From assembly GCA_009103225.1 (NCBI GenBank), contig RHPI01001037.1, forward strand, positions 1,496,313-1,552,040: a stretch of DNA of 55,728 nucleotides, given 5' to 3'. The DNA comes from Chlorokybus atmophyticus. Its lineage: Eukaryota; Streptophyta; Chlorokybophyceae; Chlorokybales; Chlorokybaceae. Position 1 is the stretch's first letter. Each line of letters starts with the position of its first letter. The position numbers were made by a program, and so were the translations under genes. Under the pieces are notes generated by a model. The model searched no databases. It had not been told where the DNA came from and saw nothing but the letters and a program-made list of their open reading frames with translations. Below, piece by piece: positions 12,277-24,350 of this stretch.

Positions 12277-15200
12277 CTAACCTGGTGCGTCTGATACTTC
12301 CACCAACAGTTCGCTAACACGCTCAAACGCAGCAAGCGTGTTTGAATCAAAGCCTCCTGCAAACTGATGCACGCGATATGCAAACCTAACAGCAGATACC
12401 ATCAACGCGCTGATCCTGTCTTTGGAAGCCTGAGGTCCATTCAAACCTGCACACAACAGGTGGTAAGTGAAGGGTCCAAGTTCACGGCAAACCCACTGTT
12501 GTTGACGGCAATGTACTTACCAATTGTCTCTGCTTCCTTTATGACCTTGTTCATGTACGCTGCAGCCATAGAAGCGGTAGACCTTTGTACCCTTAGCAAG
12601 GTCTTGTAATCGAAAGGGATGCCTTGCTCCTTGAATTTCCTCTTCGTACCCTCCTGCGGTATCACACAAAGGGGTCTGTAACTTTGCATAATCTTGCACT
12701 GGTAATAGGCCAATCATACCACCCTTGACCCGCAGGCATACCTGCCCTCGTTGCAATGCTTCCACTCGGGACTGACACGCTTCAAAACTTGTGACCATCC
12801 TGGCGACGACATCCTCGCATTTGGTGCTTCCAAGAGCACCTATCATGTTGGCGCCATCTCGCATCTCTGTCTCCTTGGCCTCGAGATCTCGTTGCATTGA
12901 CACGGCCTCTCGTAGGATATCAGCCTGCGGTGACGACACATGTCATTCCTGTGCTACATCCTTACAGCCATGATGCCTTGTGCGTCAACTGGCTAACATG
13001 TCCTTACCTTCGCCTCAGGCCACTCAAAGTGTTTCAGCACAGCGCGCTCATCTACAAGTACGGACAGCTCCTTGTCCATATAATCCACAAACGCCATGGC
13101 CTGCAAGTGATACCAGGCTCGCAACCAGTTGTGGCCGTGTCAACAGCACGGTCACGGTTGTGACCGTGCTGTTGACACGCCTGTGGCATACTGCACAGGG
13201 AACGACTGCACAGGAGATGTCAAGCCACATTCTGAAGGTGGAAACTGGGACCTCACCTCTACCATGGTAATTGGTTTGAACTTGCGAACTTCTCCGGCTA
13301 ATTGCATGATCATGTTGGCATATTCCTCCACATCTTTCTGAACAGCCTGCAACCAAACATACAGCTTGTCATAGACTGACACCGGCCATGGACAGACACC
13401 AGATGACCTCTGGCCGGGTTCTAGTCCCTTGCTCCTTTGTGACTGTGCCATACTGCAAACGCCATACCTTCACATATGCGCTCTTTGCTTCAAGCTCGCC
13501 TCTTACATCCGCCTTGGCATCCTATTCATGTGCACAACAGCATTAGTGCCTTCTGTTTGATGGAACCATGTGCAGAACAACCAGCAAGGTCTGTACCCCG
13601 TTGGTCTGATTTCCTTGTCCAAATTGTGCAGCAGCATTAACACCGGTTGCATAGCCTTGTGGCCGATTGAGGGCTCTATACAGTTCCAGCACCTGTGACC
13701 AATCCATGATCACTTTTACCAGCAACACATGCATGCAATGCATGCTCTGCATACCACAGCATGTGCAATCTCGTACCTTATTGGCTTTCTTGAACTCATC
13801 TTGTTCGGTCTTCTTCGGCGTTATAATCGGCCCAGGTGGAGGCACAAAGCCAGGTGCTCCATTGGCAGTGGGTGCCTTTAGTGCGCCTGGCATAGGAGGT
13901 GGCGGCGGCGGTGGCGGCGGACCTTTGCCATTGGCTGTCATGTAAAATCGTCAGTCGTGTGTGCAGAAGCCATGCAGAGATTGTGCACGTAAACAACTCA
14001 GCAATCTTGTGCGTCCTGCCAAGTTAGATGCAATGCCAACAGACGCGCTCATCTCAAACGGCAGTGATCACACACCACTAGCATGGCCAAGTCTGTTGCA
14101 GGGCATAAGCAGCCAACACCAACCACCAGCTTACCAGCAAAGAATGGTAGACCTCCTGGAGGTGGAGGTGGAGGGGGCGGAGGGGGCGGCCCGCCAGGTT
14201 TCAAACTAGGTGCACTGTTGCTCTTGGGCATGCTGCTCGCATTAGAGTCCAACAAACTACTGGCACTGGCGCTTGACGGCAGCTTGAGAAGCCCTGGAGG
14301 AGGCGGTGGTGGAGGTGGGGGCGGCGGTGGACGCGCACCTCCGGCAACTGGCTTGAGCAGACCAATGGGAGGAGGAGGCGGTGGTGGTGGTGGAGGTGGA
14401 GCCATTGGTGCCAATGGACTGGATGTTTCAGGCTTCGCTGGCTGCAGTGTTGGCGGCGGTGGGGGAGGCGTGGGAGGAGTTAGGGGAGTGGGTGCTGGAG
14501 GGGCCTGTGTGTACGGACTCTCATCGCAAGGAGCTTCACGCGGCGTGGAGGGTGCACTGGACTTTGCAGGAGAAGGCCCTTCTTGTGTTTTGCCGACGTA
14601 CAAATGCAAGGACAGCGGTGGCTGCATTGAAAATGGTGTTACAACGCTTGCACTGGCCATAGGCGAAGTAGCTATCTCTGTTGTTGCAGGCTTTGGGGGT
14701 GCTGGCATGGCTTGTGGCACTGAGTCCACTGCCACCGACATGCGCGTCTTGGCAGGCTGAGGTGACTCGCTCGGCAAAGGTGACGGCGGGTCGGATGGCA
14801 ATTGCTCGGGAAGCGGCCAGCTGTGGATGTCAACGTACGGACGCGCAGGTGCTGGCGGTGAAATGTCATCAGCGCTCTGGACATACCGTAAAAGTGAGAA
14901 CACATGCAGATGCTGGTGCACAAGCTGCAGGAAGGCTAGTTTCACACTGGCATCATCCATGAGGTTGGGTAATACCGAGGGCAAAGTCAAGGAGCAAGAC
15001 ATAGCAACCACTGTGCAAGCACCTTCAACAGACGTACCTTCTGCAACGTTAAGCCCTCTGCAGCAAGGTCGGCCAGACGTTGCCGAGTTGCTTTGTCAAG
15101 AGCAGGAGATCGTGGAGTTGCAACTGCATCCACAACTGGAGGTGGCGCTGTCACGAACAATGTAGACATAGCAGGTACTGTAGGAAGTGGTTTCTTGTGG

Positions 15201-16812
15201 AGTGAAGATGCAGTGGGAGGTTTTGGGCGCCTTGGAGGCAAAGTAGCAGCTGGAGGATTTGAAGGTGCAGATGCTTCAGCATCCATGATCAACTGCAGCG
15301 CAAGGGCAATCCATTCTCAGAAGGGTTCATGCTCACAACATGCACAACTGCGTCACAATTGAAACAGCATCTGACCTGGTTGAAGACAGGGCCAGATATT
15401 GAGCGCGATCTGGATCGTGGAGTTGTGGGCTTGCTGTTCTCCACTGTTGAGTCTTGACTGCGTGGGGACTTCGGCTCTTGCGCTTGCGATGAAGAAAAGA
15501 AGGCAGAAGCAGCTGCGCTCTCCACGAGCTCCGAAAAAGGGTCACTCGGGTGAGCGAGTTTGAACTGTCCAAACCTCATGTGAGAATGCGCTGACCGTGC
15601 AGAGGACAGCACTTAACCAAGCTCACAGCAGGTCGAGGAAAGAAGCTGACCTGCCAAGGGTAAAGAACATCCAGCGCATCTGGTGTGTCACTTCCATCAT
15701 AGCTGCTAGTGCTGGCTGCATCATCCCCAGTTGCTGCAGCTGGCGGAGCCAAAGCCGCAACTGGCGGTGACATTGGCTGAGGGGACTGCAATCAACAGAA
15801 AGGTTGGTTACAAGCTCCCTGTGTGACTGCAGCGTACTGCTGGGGCACATGTACCGTTTCAAGGTTCGCTTGCAATGAAGCTGCTATGGCACGTTTCAAC
15901 GCATTCTGCTCCTCAATCTTTGCACGTCTACGCATGTCTGCTTCATGTCTCTGCAGTGCACAAGGATGCTTAGTGCTAAGCAACCCAGTTGGAAACAAAG
16001 CTTTACTGGAGGCTCACCGCTTCCAGCTGAGAAAGATTGACCGCATGCGCTAAACTGCCATTGGTGTCAGGTGCGGGAGCAGCCCCAGCTGGCTCCCGCT
16101 CAGGCAGTTGCGCAAATATGCCATGATATGCAGGTGCTCGTTGCTCCTTCTTAGATTTTTCCAGGGCAATCTGAAGCAGAGAATGATAAGCACCTTCCCG
16201 AATGACAAATACATCAGCTTGATCTTTGACGCCTCTATACCAACCTGCAGCTCTTCTTCTTCTGTTAAAGCTGTCTTGAACTTGGAAAGATCAGCGGGTG
16301 TGCCCTGCACAAAAAAGCATGAAGCAACGATTGCTGATATGCAGATTGCAGGACAGCGCCGCACAACAGTATGAGGAACAGTGTATGCTGCACTGTGTGC
16401 TCACTTGGCTGCGCACAGAGCTTGCGGGCGACGTCACAGGTGTAGCTTGGCTGGAGGAGTTCACACTTCCTGAAGGCCAACGCTACAGTCAACCATAACA
16501 ACTTCAACTGAAGACAAACTACTGTACTGAACACCCACAAACCGCGCCCACATCGTGCATAAGAATGTTGCAATGGTATAGATCCGCATACATGCGCACC
16601 TTGGTCTGTTCTAGGCGATGAAGTTGCTGGGTACGGGGCACTCATGCCGTGGAAAGAGTGCATACGAGGTTTGGGTTGTACACCACCCAGCGCTGCCGGC
16701 ATGAAAAGCGATCCAGTGCTGGGCGTTTGTTGGTATGTAAACGTGCCCATTGCTGGAGATCTGTACCACAATCGGCTAAGCTTTGCAACACTGGCATAGC
16801 TATAGCAACCAT

Positions 16813-16906
<94 letters not shown>

Positions 16907-19045
16907 NTCGGGAAAGAGGCGCAGTTGCTGTCAGCACATCATAGTCAGTGCATACGCAGGTGTTCTCAAGAACTACGCAGATTGATAAGTAAGGTACATG
17001 CAATACACAAGCCATCACGACACGCAACACAGACTTATGGCGCACTCCTTGCAGCTGCTAGCGGGCAACGGTATGGTAATAAGAAGGTTCTAACATATTC
17101 CAGCCCCGTCACATGTATGATGGAAGAGGAGGGGGGNNNNNNNNNNNNNNNNNNNNNNNNNNNNNNNNNNNNNNNNNNNNNNNNNNNNNNNNNNNNNNNN
17201 NNNNNNNNNNNNNNNNNNNNNNNNNNNNNNNNNNNNNNNNNNNNNNNNNNNNNNNNNNNNNNNNNNNNNNNNNNNNNNNNNNNNNNNNNNNNNNNNNNNN
17301 NNNNNNNNNNNNNNNNNNNNNGGGGAGGGAGGGGGGGCAGTTTTTCATTGCTCACATGTGATCTGCAAGCAAACTTACATCTCTGAAGGGCAGTCCAGGG
17401 CGCCCTGGTCGTCGGATAAGGGCATGACCTATTGACAAACACATCATTGTCAACCATGTCCTGAACGCAGCAAGGGACGGTGGTGTACAAGAGCAGACCA
17501 CTGCTCACCTTCACGGTTGAGCGAGTTGTACAACTGCAGAAATCGACGTGAGCAGTCTGTCCCAGACGTGACCGTGGCCCACTCCAACAAGTAGAGCTGC
17601 AATTTCTCTGCCGCAACCTGCTCCTGCATCCCTCCCTGCAGCAGCGAATAACCATAAGCACTACGTGCATATGACCCTGCGTATGGCTAAGCGACAGCTG
17701 CAGCTATTATGTTACTGGTGGCAGCCCTGGAACACAACAACTGATGAGGTAACACATGACGCCAGCAAAGACCGACAACATACACATCTACACTGCACGC
17801 TCCGATGCCCACCCCTTGGGTTGTACTCAAGAATAGGAAAACACTATCATACTTGCGAGCCAGCAGCCTTCACTAGTGTCTTCAACCTCAGAAGCCATTT
17901 CTTGGTTGTGACAGCCTCCCAAAATCGGCAATCAGCTGTTTTGATAGTGGCGTCAAGAAACTGCACAGTTAACAGTGAGTTCCTCCTGTGCAAATGTGCA
18001 CTATTTGCGCAGAGTGTACTGAATCACAAGTACACACTAGGTACCTGTAGCGCCAGCATGCGCTGCTTCACATCCTTTGACTTCAACGGTTTTTTGAGGA
18101 ACTTCAATGCAATGGTGGGTGCACTGTATAGCAAGTTTTGATATCAACTAAACAACCAAAGCGCAAACACTGGGCCCTTGCGTGAACCATACAATTGTCC
18201 ACTTACGCATTCTCCCCATCCCGTACTCGATTTGCAAACTCTTGGATCGCCCCTAAGTCGCCCTATCACCCAACATATCAGCCAACCATGACTCTCTAGT
18301 CTTAAAATCCTGTGTATGTTATGAATAACCAGATCCAATCCTTATATAAAGCCAATTATATGCGTCACTTTGCATGACTGGTCACGTATGTTTGTATGAG
18401 TGAACAGCACACAATTGAGCGTGAGCACAACTTTGCACGCAACGGTGTGCGCCCAGCCTATGTGTAGCAGCTGAAGTACAGATGCATGTGTCCCTTCCGG
18501 CCATGTCGTGCTGTATGTCACTCAGGTTAAAATCTGCGTACTATGCAAGAACCGCAGTTGGGGCTCCTACACAACCGGAAACGGCTTCTTGCAACTTGCA
18601 TGCCACACCAACTTGTGGCTCGGTGTGGCACAGTAACACCGTGCTGTACTTGTTCAGGTTTATTGATGGGTAGACCAATCTACAGTATGACAACAGTGGC
18701 ACGCTTTGACACAGTACGTACGACACTGCATCACAACTGCATTTGATGTACGTTTGCAGTAACCAGCAACATGTGTGTCGTCAGATTTTCGCACGCTGTG
18801 CTGATTGCTGTCGCTCTTGAATAAATGAACTGCTGTAGGATAGTTTTAAGTGTGTCAAATCTGTCGGCGGAATACGTGCATTGATGTTGAAATAGCACAT
18901 CCGGCTACTTGACGGACTGAAGGATTGTCCAACATCTCTTTACCTGGCCATGCGCATCCGCAGTGACGGCGAGGTTCACAAGATCTCTAAAGATGGTGCC
19001 GTTGACGTTGGCGTTCAGCAGCCGCTGCTTGTCCAAGACTCCCAT
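12277..19045 (-). CDS. VHS-UIM-UIM-polyproline-CHUP1_C fusion protein
   Basis: At least 1,110 residues. Exons in order: 18944-19045, 18207-18262, 18045-18123, 17853-17960, 17509-17635, 17379-17428, about 16592-16766, 16245-16304, 16018-16170, 15855-15950, 15651-15785, 15376-15564, 15038-15292, 14135-14924, 13777-13934, 13597-13692, 13468-13521, 13257-13346, 13008-13100, 12742-12924, 12521-12653, 12277-12446. Exons 1-6 form a VHS-type helical domain. Exons 8-9 make a textbook ubiquitin-interacting motif (EEEELQIALEKSKKE); exon 10 carries a second (LKRAIAAS). Exons 11-13 are Ser/Pro-rich. Exons 14-15 hold four or more runs of 9-13 prolines. Exons 16-22 match the CHUP1 C-terminal domain (VDERAVLKHFEWPEAK; FAYRVHQFAGGFD), the plant actin-nucleating module. 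CHUP1's own N-terminal envelope anchor and coiled coil are absent. Weak points: the exon 6/7 join lies over a gap and a poly-C tract, and the exon 13/14 join depends on a 113-nt intron; a separate gene starting at ATG 15002 is the alternative. Confidence 0.75.
13136..13179. repeat. Perfect 20-bp inverted repeat, 4-nt loop, inside an intron
   Basis: The arms 13136-13155 and 13160-13179 are exact reverse complements around GGTT. It sits in the intron between exons 18 and 19 of the VHS-CHUP1 gene and would form a strong hairpin in the pre-mRNA. Confidence 0.9.
16815..16906. repeat. 92-base poly-C run followed by one N
   Basis: The uninterrupted C run is next to a single N at 16907. It lies in the interval that should join exons 6 and 7 of the VHS-CHUP1 gene. 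It could be a real G/C homopolymer (G-quadruplex/i-motif prone) or a gap-filling artefact. Its true length cannot be trusted. Confidence 0.85.
17137..17321. other. Assembly gap (185 N) flanked by G-runs
   Basis: The Ns are bordered by GGAGGGGGG on the left and GGGGAGGGAGGGGGGG on the right, suggesting that sequencing stopped at G-rich homopolymers. A coding exon of the VHS-CHUP1 gene may be hidden here. Confidence 0.95.
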
Positions 19046-19422
19046 GCTGCCAGGAGCAGCAGGCCCCTAAGGGCGCTACTGCTACCTCATCGGTTCGGGG
19101 TAACCCCTCTAGAGAGCTACCAGGATGAGCACTCAAACAACCCTTAGGACCCTAGTTCCAAATGACCAGCAGCAGCAACAGCACGTAAGCAGTCCCCAAC
19201 AACCACACAGCCTGCTCCTTGTTCTCCAGCCAACTCCAACAACCAGGAAGCCTGTGCCACTCTACAATAACCAATCACAGTCACCAAGCCCCCGGGAATG
19301 CTGCAGCGTGTCCACGTCAAGCGTGTCGTCCTCGAGATCGATGGCGTCAGCAGCGTCGGCGGCAGCGGCGGTGACGGAGATGGTGCCAGCTGGCGGGCTC
19401 AAATTAGGGATTTGTCGGACGC

Positions 19423-19434
19423 GGTTTAGGGTTT
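19423..19434 (-). promoter_or_regulatory. Telo-box-like motif upstream of the VHS-CHUP1 gene
   Basis: On the sense (minus) strand this reads AAACCCTAAACC, about 380 bp upstream of the proposed start codon. The same core, AAACCCTA, lies upstream of other genes in this window. Confidence 0.4.
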
Positions 19435-20435
19435 GGCGCCAAATTCAATTTGCGCCGATCGGCGGAAACTCTGTTCGCAGATTCAAGCGTGCCCGCGTGG
19501 CAGTGTTAGCGTCAAATGAAGAGGCGACTTTAATCAAGTTAACCCTAAGCGAGCCCTCATCCAAGCCCCACTAGATACCAGTAAAGTAGTGTAATGACTG
19601 ACTCACATTACATGGGCAACGCAGTAGTTTGGTGTTAAGCTACGCAACAAAAAACCACAGAACAACCCGTCTACACTAGGTCATGAGTTGGTGTAGCCGG
19701 TCAGTGTACTGGTACAGTGTAGACTCTTGAGAAGTCTCCCTCGCACATCTCATTCTTATGAACAACACCGCTTGGGTTTAGATCCATAAACTTATATCAA
19801 TGGTCTGCATATGTTAACTCAGTCGTAAGGATCAATTGTTATGGTATGGTATGCTATGCAACAAGCACGCGTTACTTGCAAGCACATACATGCTAAATTT
19901 ATTTATGCAATTGCATGCATCAACATGCGCAGTGCATTGCTTTATGTGCAGTGTTAATAGTATTTGAATGAAGGGCTACTTGCAGCAGGCGAGCTGTAAA
20001 AAATTCGCTTTATCAAATCTTGTTTTGTTACTTGTTAAATATGTACAATACTTGAATTAATTGCTTAATTGATGATGGGTCTAAGCATGTGTACATGATA
20101 ACATCCACTGTTGTGCGTTTGCGAAATCATAATGTCTTTGTTTGGTCTTATACCCTGGTTCCGGCCGAGCAAACGTTGTAGCACATCAAAACTATTGACT
20201 ATTTGTGAGCCGCAACGCAATGCATTTATGCACGTGATGTGCATTTTATGTAATCATCATACAAGCCAAAACACAACGCATCAACACCTTATACTCTATA
20301 ATGTCTTAAATGAAATTGTATAAACAATTGCATGTACTATAAGCGACGGTAAGCCAAGCGCGTGCAAGTATTGTAATACTGATGATTACCATCGACTTAT
20401 TATTGCATTATCCATGCACGTGTGATAATGTTACG

Positions 20436-20540
20436 TAGGTTGTGATTATTATAATAGTGTCATATGAGTGGGTTGTGATTAATGTGTGAGTAGGTTGTAA
20501 GACCAACTTGTGTGAGTAGGTTGTGATTATTATATAATGT
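20436..20540. repeat. Degenerate short tandem repeat
   Basis: GTGGGTTGTGATTA / GTAGGTTGTGATTATTAT-like units recur four times with spacers of 10-30 bp, partly followed by AATGTCAT or AGTGTCAT. The AT-rich setting suggests a decayed minisatellite. Confidence 0.5.
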
Positions 20541-22122
20541 CATGTTGCAACATAGGCTTTACAATTACGATTTTACGATTCGCGTGAATACATGCACTTC
20601 TCAAAAGTTAGCATTTTTATGTTACGCAACAATGACTTTTGTAAGTTGTACATTCCAATGATATGATACGTAGTGAACACCAACTTGATCAACTCTCATT
20701 CATCCCATATTCATGACCATGTATATACATACTATGCAAATAACAGTGTTGTTGACATGCCATCAACATGATGCTACTAGCTTAGCATGCACAATAAGAA
20801 AGGTATTACAAACCTCAAATGTGCATGCTAAGGTAACTATCATTCTAGGGATGCGCCATGTTAATAGTAACATGCTAGTAGCATGCAAGGACATAAGTAA
20901 ATCATCACATGACGGGTTCAACTTCGTGATCTCGTATGAAGCCTTTTGACTTGACCTGTTACGGCCCTTTGTTGGCCTGCCATGCACTGCATCCGATGCA
21001 GTGCGGCACGCACTGTGCATGGTAGGGTAGACGCTGCGTATTGTGGCTTGCAGGCAAGTGGCGTAAGGTTTGACCTCTTTTCCTGCGCGAACGAGAGCGC
21101 AGCAGGCGCTGGCAGCGAGTGCACCGCCTCATGCCTGGCCACATGCGTATACAAACGTGCACAAGACACATACGCATGAAGTATACCACTCTTGGAGGTA
21201 GCCAATTTGCAAGCACACAATCACGTATGCACACAGTCACTGAGTCAACACTGTGATGATGTGAGTGCGCGCATGTGACGTTGCGCCGCGGGCTGGTGTT
21301 GTGAGCATCATTTGCAGCACCGTGACGAACCTAGTGATGTATTTTCTGATGCTTTCAGTTTGGGCATGCAGAAAAGAAGAATTACGACGACTCTTCTTCT
21401 CTGCTGACGATTGTCTGGGTAGTCATCAGGAATAAAAACATCACATGCACATTGATGGGCAACGCATCACCAACAACTGGCAAACACAACGGGGTCCGTG
21501 GCGTTGAAGGCGAAAACTGGATTTGTTAGTGTCACAGTAACTATGACGGTCATAGAAACCAACACGCAGTCAAGTTAAGGCCCCAAAGAGTAGTAGCCTG
21601 CTCCTGAATCACCAACAGTCACTGACTGTGTGGCACAGCGACGGTAGCTATATTAGCCTAATATGAATACACCGCCTTGGGCAATGTGCAGGTAGCTGCT
21701 AGACCAGCAGCTGCCACTCATTCAGAAACATTACAAGCCTGCAGCCAACCTTGCAGTAGAATGCGTGCACGTGCGTGTCCCTGTGCGTGTTGGCAGATGC
21801 AGGCACGTGCAGGACCACTGCAAGGTGGTTTGATTGCTGGCCAGCTATCACGGCAATGTCAGTAATTACCAGCTACAATGACAATCGAGACCGTGCAAAG
21901 GAAAGGACGCTGCGCGTGGGTGCAAAGCCTTGGTTGGTTCTCCTGCCAATGGTCGTAACAAGAACAACAGGCAATGAGCCATGCAGCACAGAAGTCGTGT
22001 GTGCCGCAGGCGGCCTGCGTTGGTGCATGGCGTATGTACCTGCGAATGGTAGGTACATAACTGGCATTCAACGCTGAGTTAGCATGGCAAACATGTGTGT
22101 GACGTACCGCAGGGCCGGTCCC

Positions 22123-24350
22123 CTACTCAATGGCAATATCCGCACAGTTCCAAAACTCCTCAGGGATAGCGTCTCCACCGCATATGGGAAGGTTGGGCAG
22201 TAAGTTGCCAGGGGACGTTGTCATGCTCAGCCAAGACTCCTGGTTGCATCTGCAAACACCAATGGACCGGTGAGTGGCCAATGCTTGCTGCTGCTTGTGC
22301 TCCGTCACGACATAGTGGAGAGCGTTCGTGACCCGTTTGCAGTGATGATTACAGTCACAGTCGCTACCACAACAGCAGCATGTCATGTGGACACGCTGGT
22401 GGTGGTAGCGACTGCGACAAGCGTGATAACCTTGTGGTGATATCCTCGTGTGGCACATGCACGCCCGCCTGCAGTGTGCGTGCGTATGCACGACGCGCAT
22501 GCGCATGTGTGCCACACACACATGTGGCACAGGTGCAGTGTGCATGCGTGTGTATGTCTGTGCGTACGTGGGTGCGTGCGTGCGTGAGATGCCTGACCGT
22601 CAGCTTGATGGCATCAAGTTTCTGAACGGAGTGTAAGTCTACCCTCAGTTCACCAAGCCAAAGCAAACTGGAAACGTGGTGTGCAGCATGACACTGCCGC
22701 AGTGTCATGTGCTCGACGTGCTGATGCCATCAGTGCCACTCAGTGATGGCTCTGCGTTAATGAAGCCTCGTGACGACGGTCAATGCCAGACACTATCATG
22801 CCTAGGTCCAGTTGCTTGATCACACGTTGTGCACCTGTTGCCTGTGTGATGTAGTGCCACTGCAGCACCGCGCGCTTGGCTTTGACGCCATCAGGGAGTC
22901 TGTACTGCATGTGCATGCTTGGGTGTGCTCGCGTGTGCTTGTGCGCCTGTGCTTGCATGCATTGATTGTATTGGTGTGCAACACATCTGGCCCCCTTTTC
23001 GCTTGAGCACGCTTTCTAGTAGCTCTATTGTAAGTTATGTAGTAAACAGCCTGGGCGTTCAAAGGCTGCGGTGGAAGAAACCACAGCGTGCCGTTGTCAT
23101 CAGCTCGCTCCAGCACATACTTGTCAAAGCAACCCTGAACAGGACATCAACCGGAGCGTGATGAACAACACAGACGCAGTTAAGACCGTAGAGAACCAAC
23201 AAGCATGTCAGTGTATATAAGGGGTATGGTACGGTGGCAGCATGCATGGTGTGGACAATGCGAACAAGCATGTCAGTGTATACTGCCAGTGCCAAGTAGT
23301 GCACCTGAATTTGAAGTGCGTGAACTTCACTAACTCTGACCAGCAGCAAGGCAAGCACAAACTCACACGCACGCCTGTGTAGCATCGCTTTTGAGGCTTG
23401 GGTCTGGCAGCGGGCAAGGTGGTACTCAAAGGCCCCTTGGTGGTGCGTGGTGACCTCAATGTCGACGACCTGTCCTGCTTGAAAGGTGGCTGCGATTATG
23501 CCAAGCGCATACTGCCCGCCAGGGCTCTGTACAGCACAGGCGTTCAGCTCATGTATTGCTAATGGCCACGGCTGTGCCCTCGTATGCACGGTTCTAGGCA
23601 AGCCAATATGACTCATAGCAGGCTGCCTGGCACTGCGCGCATTCGTGCGCGTGTTAGTGCGTGAATGCGTGCATGTGCTGCACCTTGCTGATAGCTACAC
23701 TTTCAACGCAGCTACGTTCATGATAAGGTACTTACCATGTGCAGCTGTGGCTGGTTGTACGGGTCACCGCACAAACCATGTTGACTGGTAGCACCTGTCA
23801 GGGAGGCTCCTCCAGCTGCAGTGCCATTGGGCCAGCAGCCCACACCCGGGTTGAAAGCTCAACTTGCACGAGGAGTAAACATGCTAGCAAGACAAGGTAC
23901 TGCTGTCTATCGGCAACAATAGACAAACTCGCTGCAATGTGATGTTGAACATGAGCAACCGACTCACCGTTGTTGCAGAAACAGCAGTAGTTGGGCACCA
24001 CCTGCACACGCGAACAGCTTCAGCACACTGCTACTGATCTAGCACACTAGCTCTTGTACACCATGCATGGTAACTGCGCATGGTGCAGTGCGTGGTGTAA
24101 GCTCAAATCTTTGCAACACTGTGAACTGCGTGCTCAGCATGGGCCGCATCCATGGACGTGCACAAGCTAACTTGGCAAGCAGGGAACTGCCAAACACGCT
24201 GCAGCGATCGCCCTTCAAACGTACCTTTGGCCAGCCGAGCCAGTGCATGCAGCCACGAGTGGCGGGAAAAGCCATGTAGCCATGCGCATGCGCACATTGG
24301 ACTTGCACTGTTGACATCATCATCAGCGCCAAGGACACCAAGAGCGCACG
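22123..24350 (-). CDS. AA15-type lytic polysaccharide monooxygenase (copper LPMO)
   Basis: Recognised exons: 24225-24350 (5' end uncertain), 23968-24001, 23736-23857, about 23367-23526, 23048-23134, about 22770-22904, and a last exon ending at 22123. A hydrophobic leader ends ...QCAHA and is followed by HGYMAFPATRG; cleavage would expose His1 of the copper histidine brace. Later family landmarks are a Cys-rich segment ending GLCGDPYNQPQLHM, GIIAATFQAGQVVDIEV, THHQGAFEYHL (second brace His), CFDKYVLERADDNG, RAVLQWHYI and the terminal FWNCADIAI, in AA15 order. LPMOs cleave crystalline cellulose or chitin oxidatively outside the cell. No carbohydrate-binding module is visible. The start codon is unresolved: the leader frame is open upstream but has no ATG, so a short first exon probably lies beyond 24350. 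The joins between 23367 and 23134 and before the last exon are also unresolved. Confidence 0.8.
22448..22518. repeat. Inverted repeat in the LPMO terminal exon/intron region
   Basis: GTGTGGCACATGC at the left is mirrored by GCATGTGTGCCACAC at the right with a 2-nt bulge, around a TG/CG-rich loop. It lies between the last two LPMO exons. Confidence 0.6.

Larger units (their letters stand above)
19046..22122. other. 3-kb intergenic region
   Basis: This separates the VHS-CHUP1 start from the LPMO 3' end. The first 550 bases are probably promoter/5' UTR; a Gln/Ser-rich plus-strand open frame at 19125-19574 shows no family features. 19.7-20.9 kb is AT-rich. Around 20436-20540 a unit resembling GTAGGTTGTGATTATT recurs several times. 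No gene was recognised. Confidence 0.55.

Noticed and set aside
14083-14760. Plus-strand glycine-rich open frame
   Set aside because: It is the antisense of the polyproline exon of the VHS-CHUP1 gene (CCN codons read as NGG). The minus frame has splice sites and domain matches on both sides.
19125-19574. Gln/Ser-rich plus-strand open frame
   Set aside because: There is no domain, no conserved motif and no convincing splice context. It lies in the promoter region of the VHS-CHUP1 gene.
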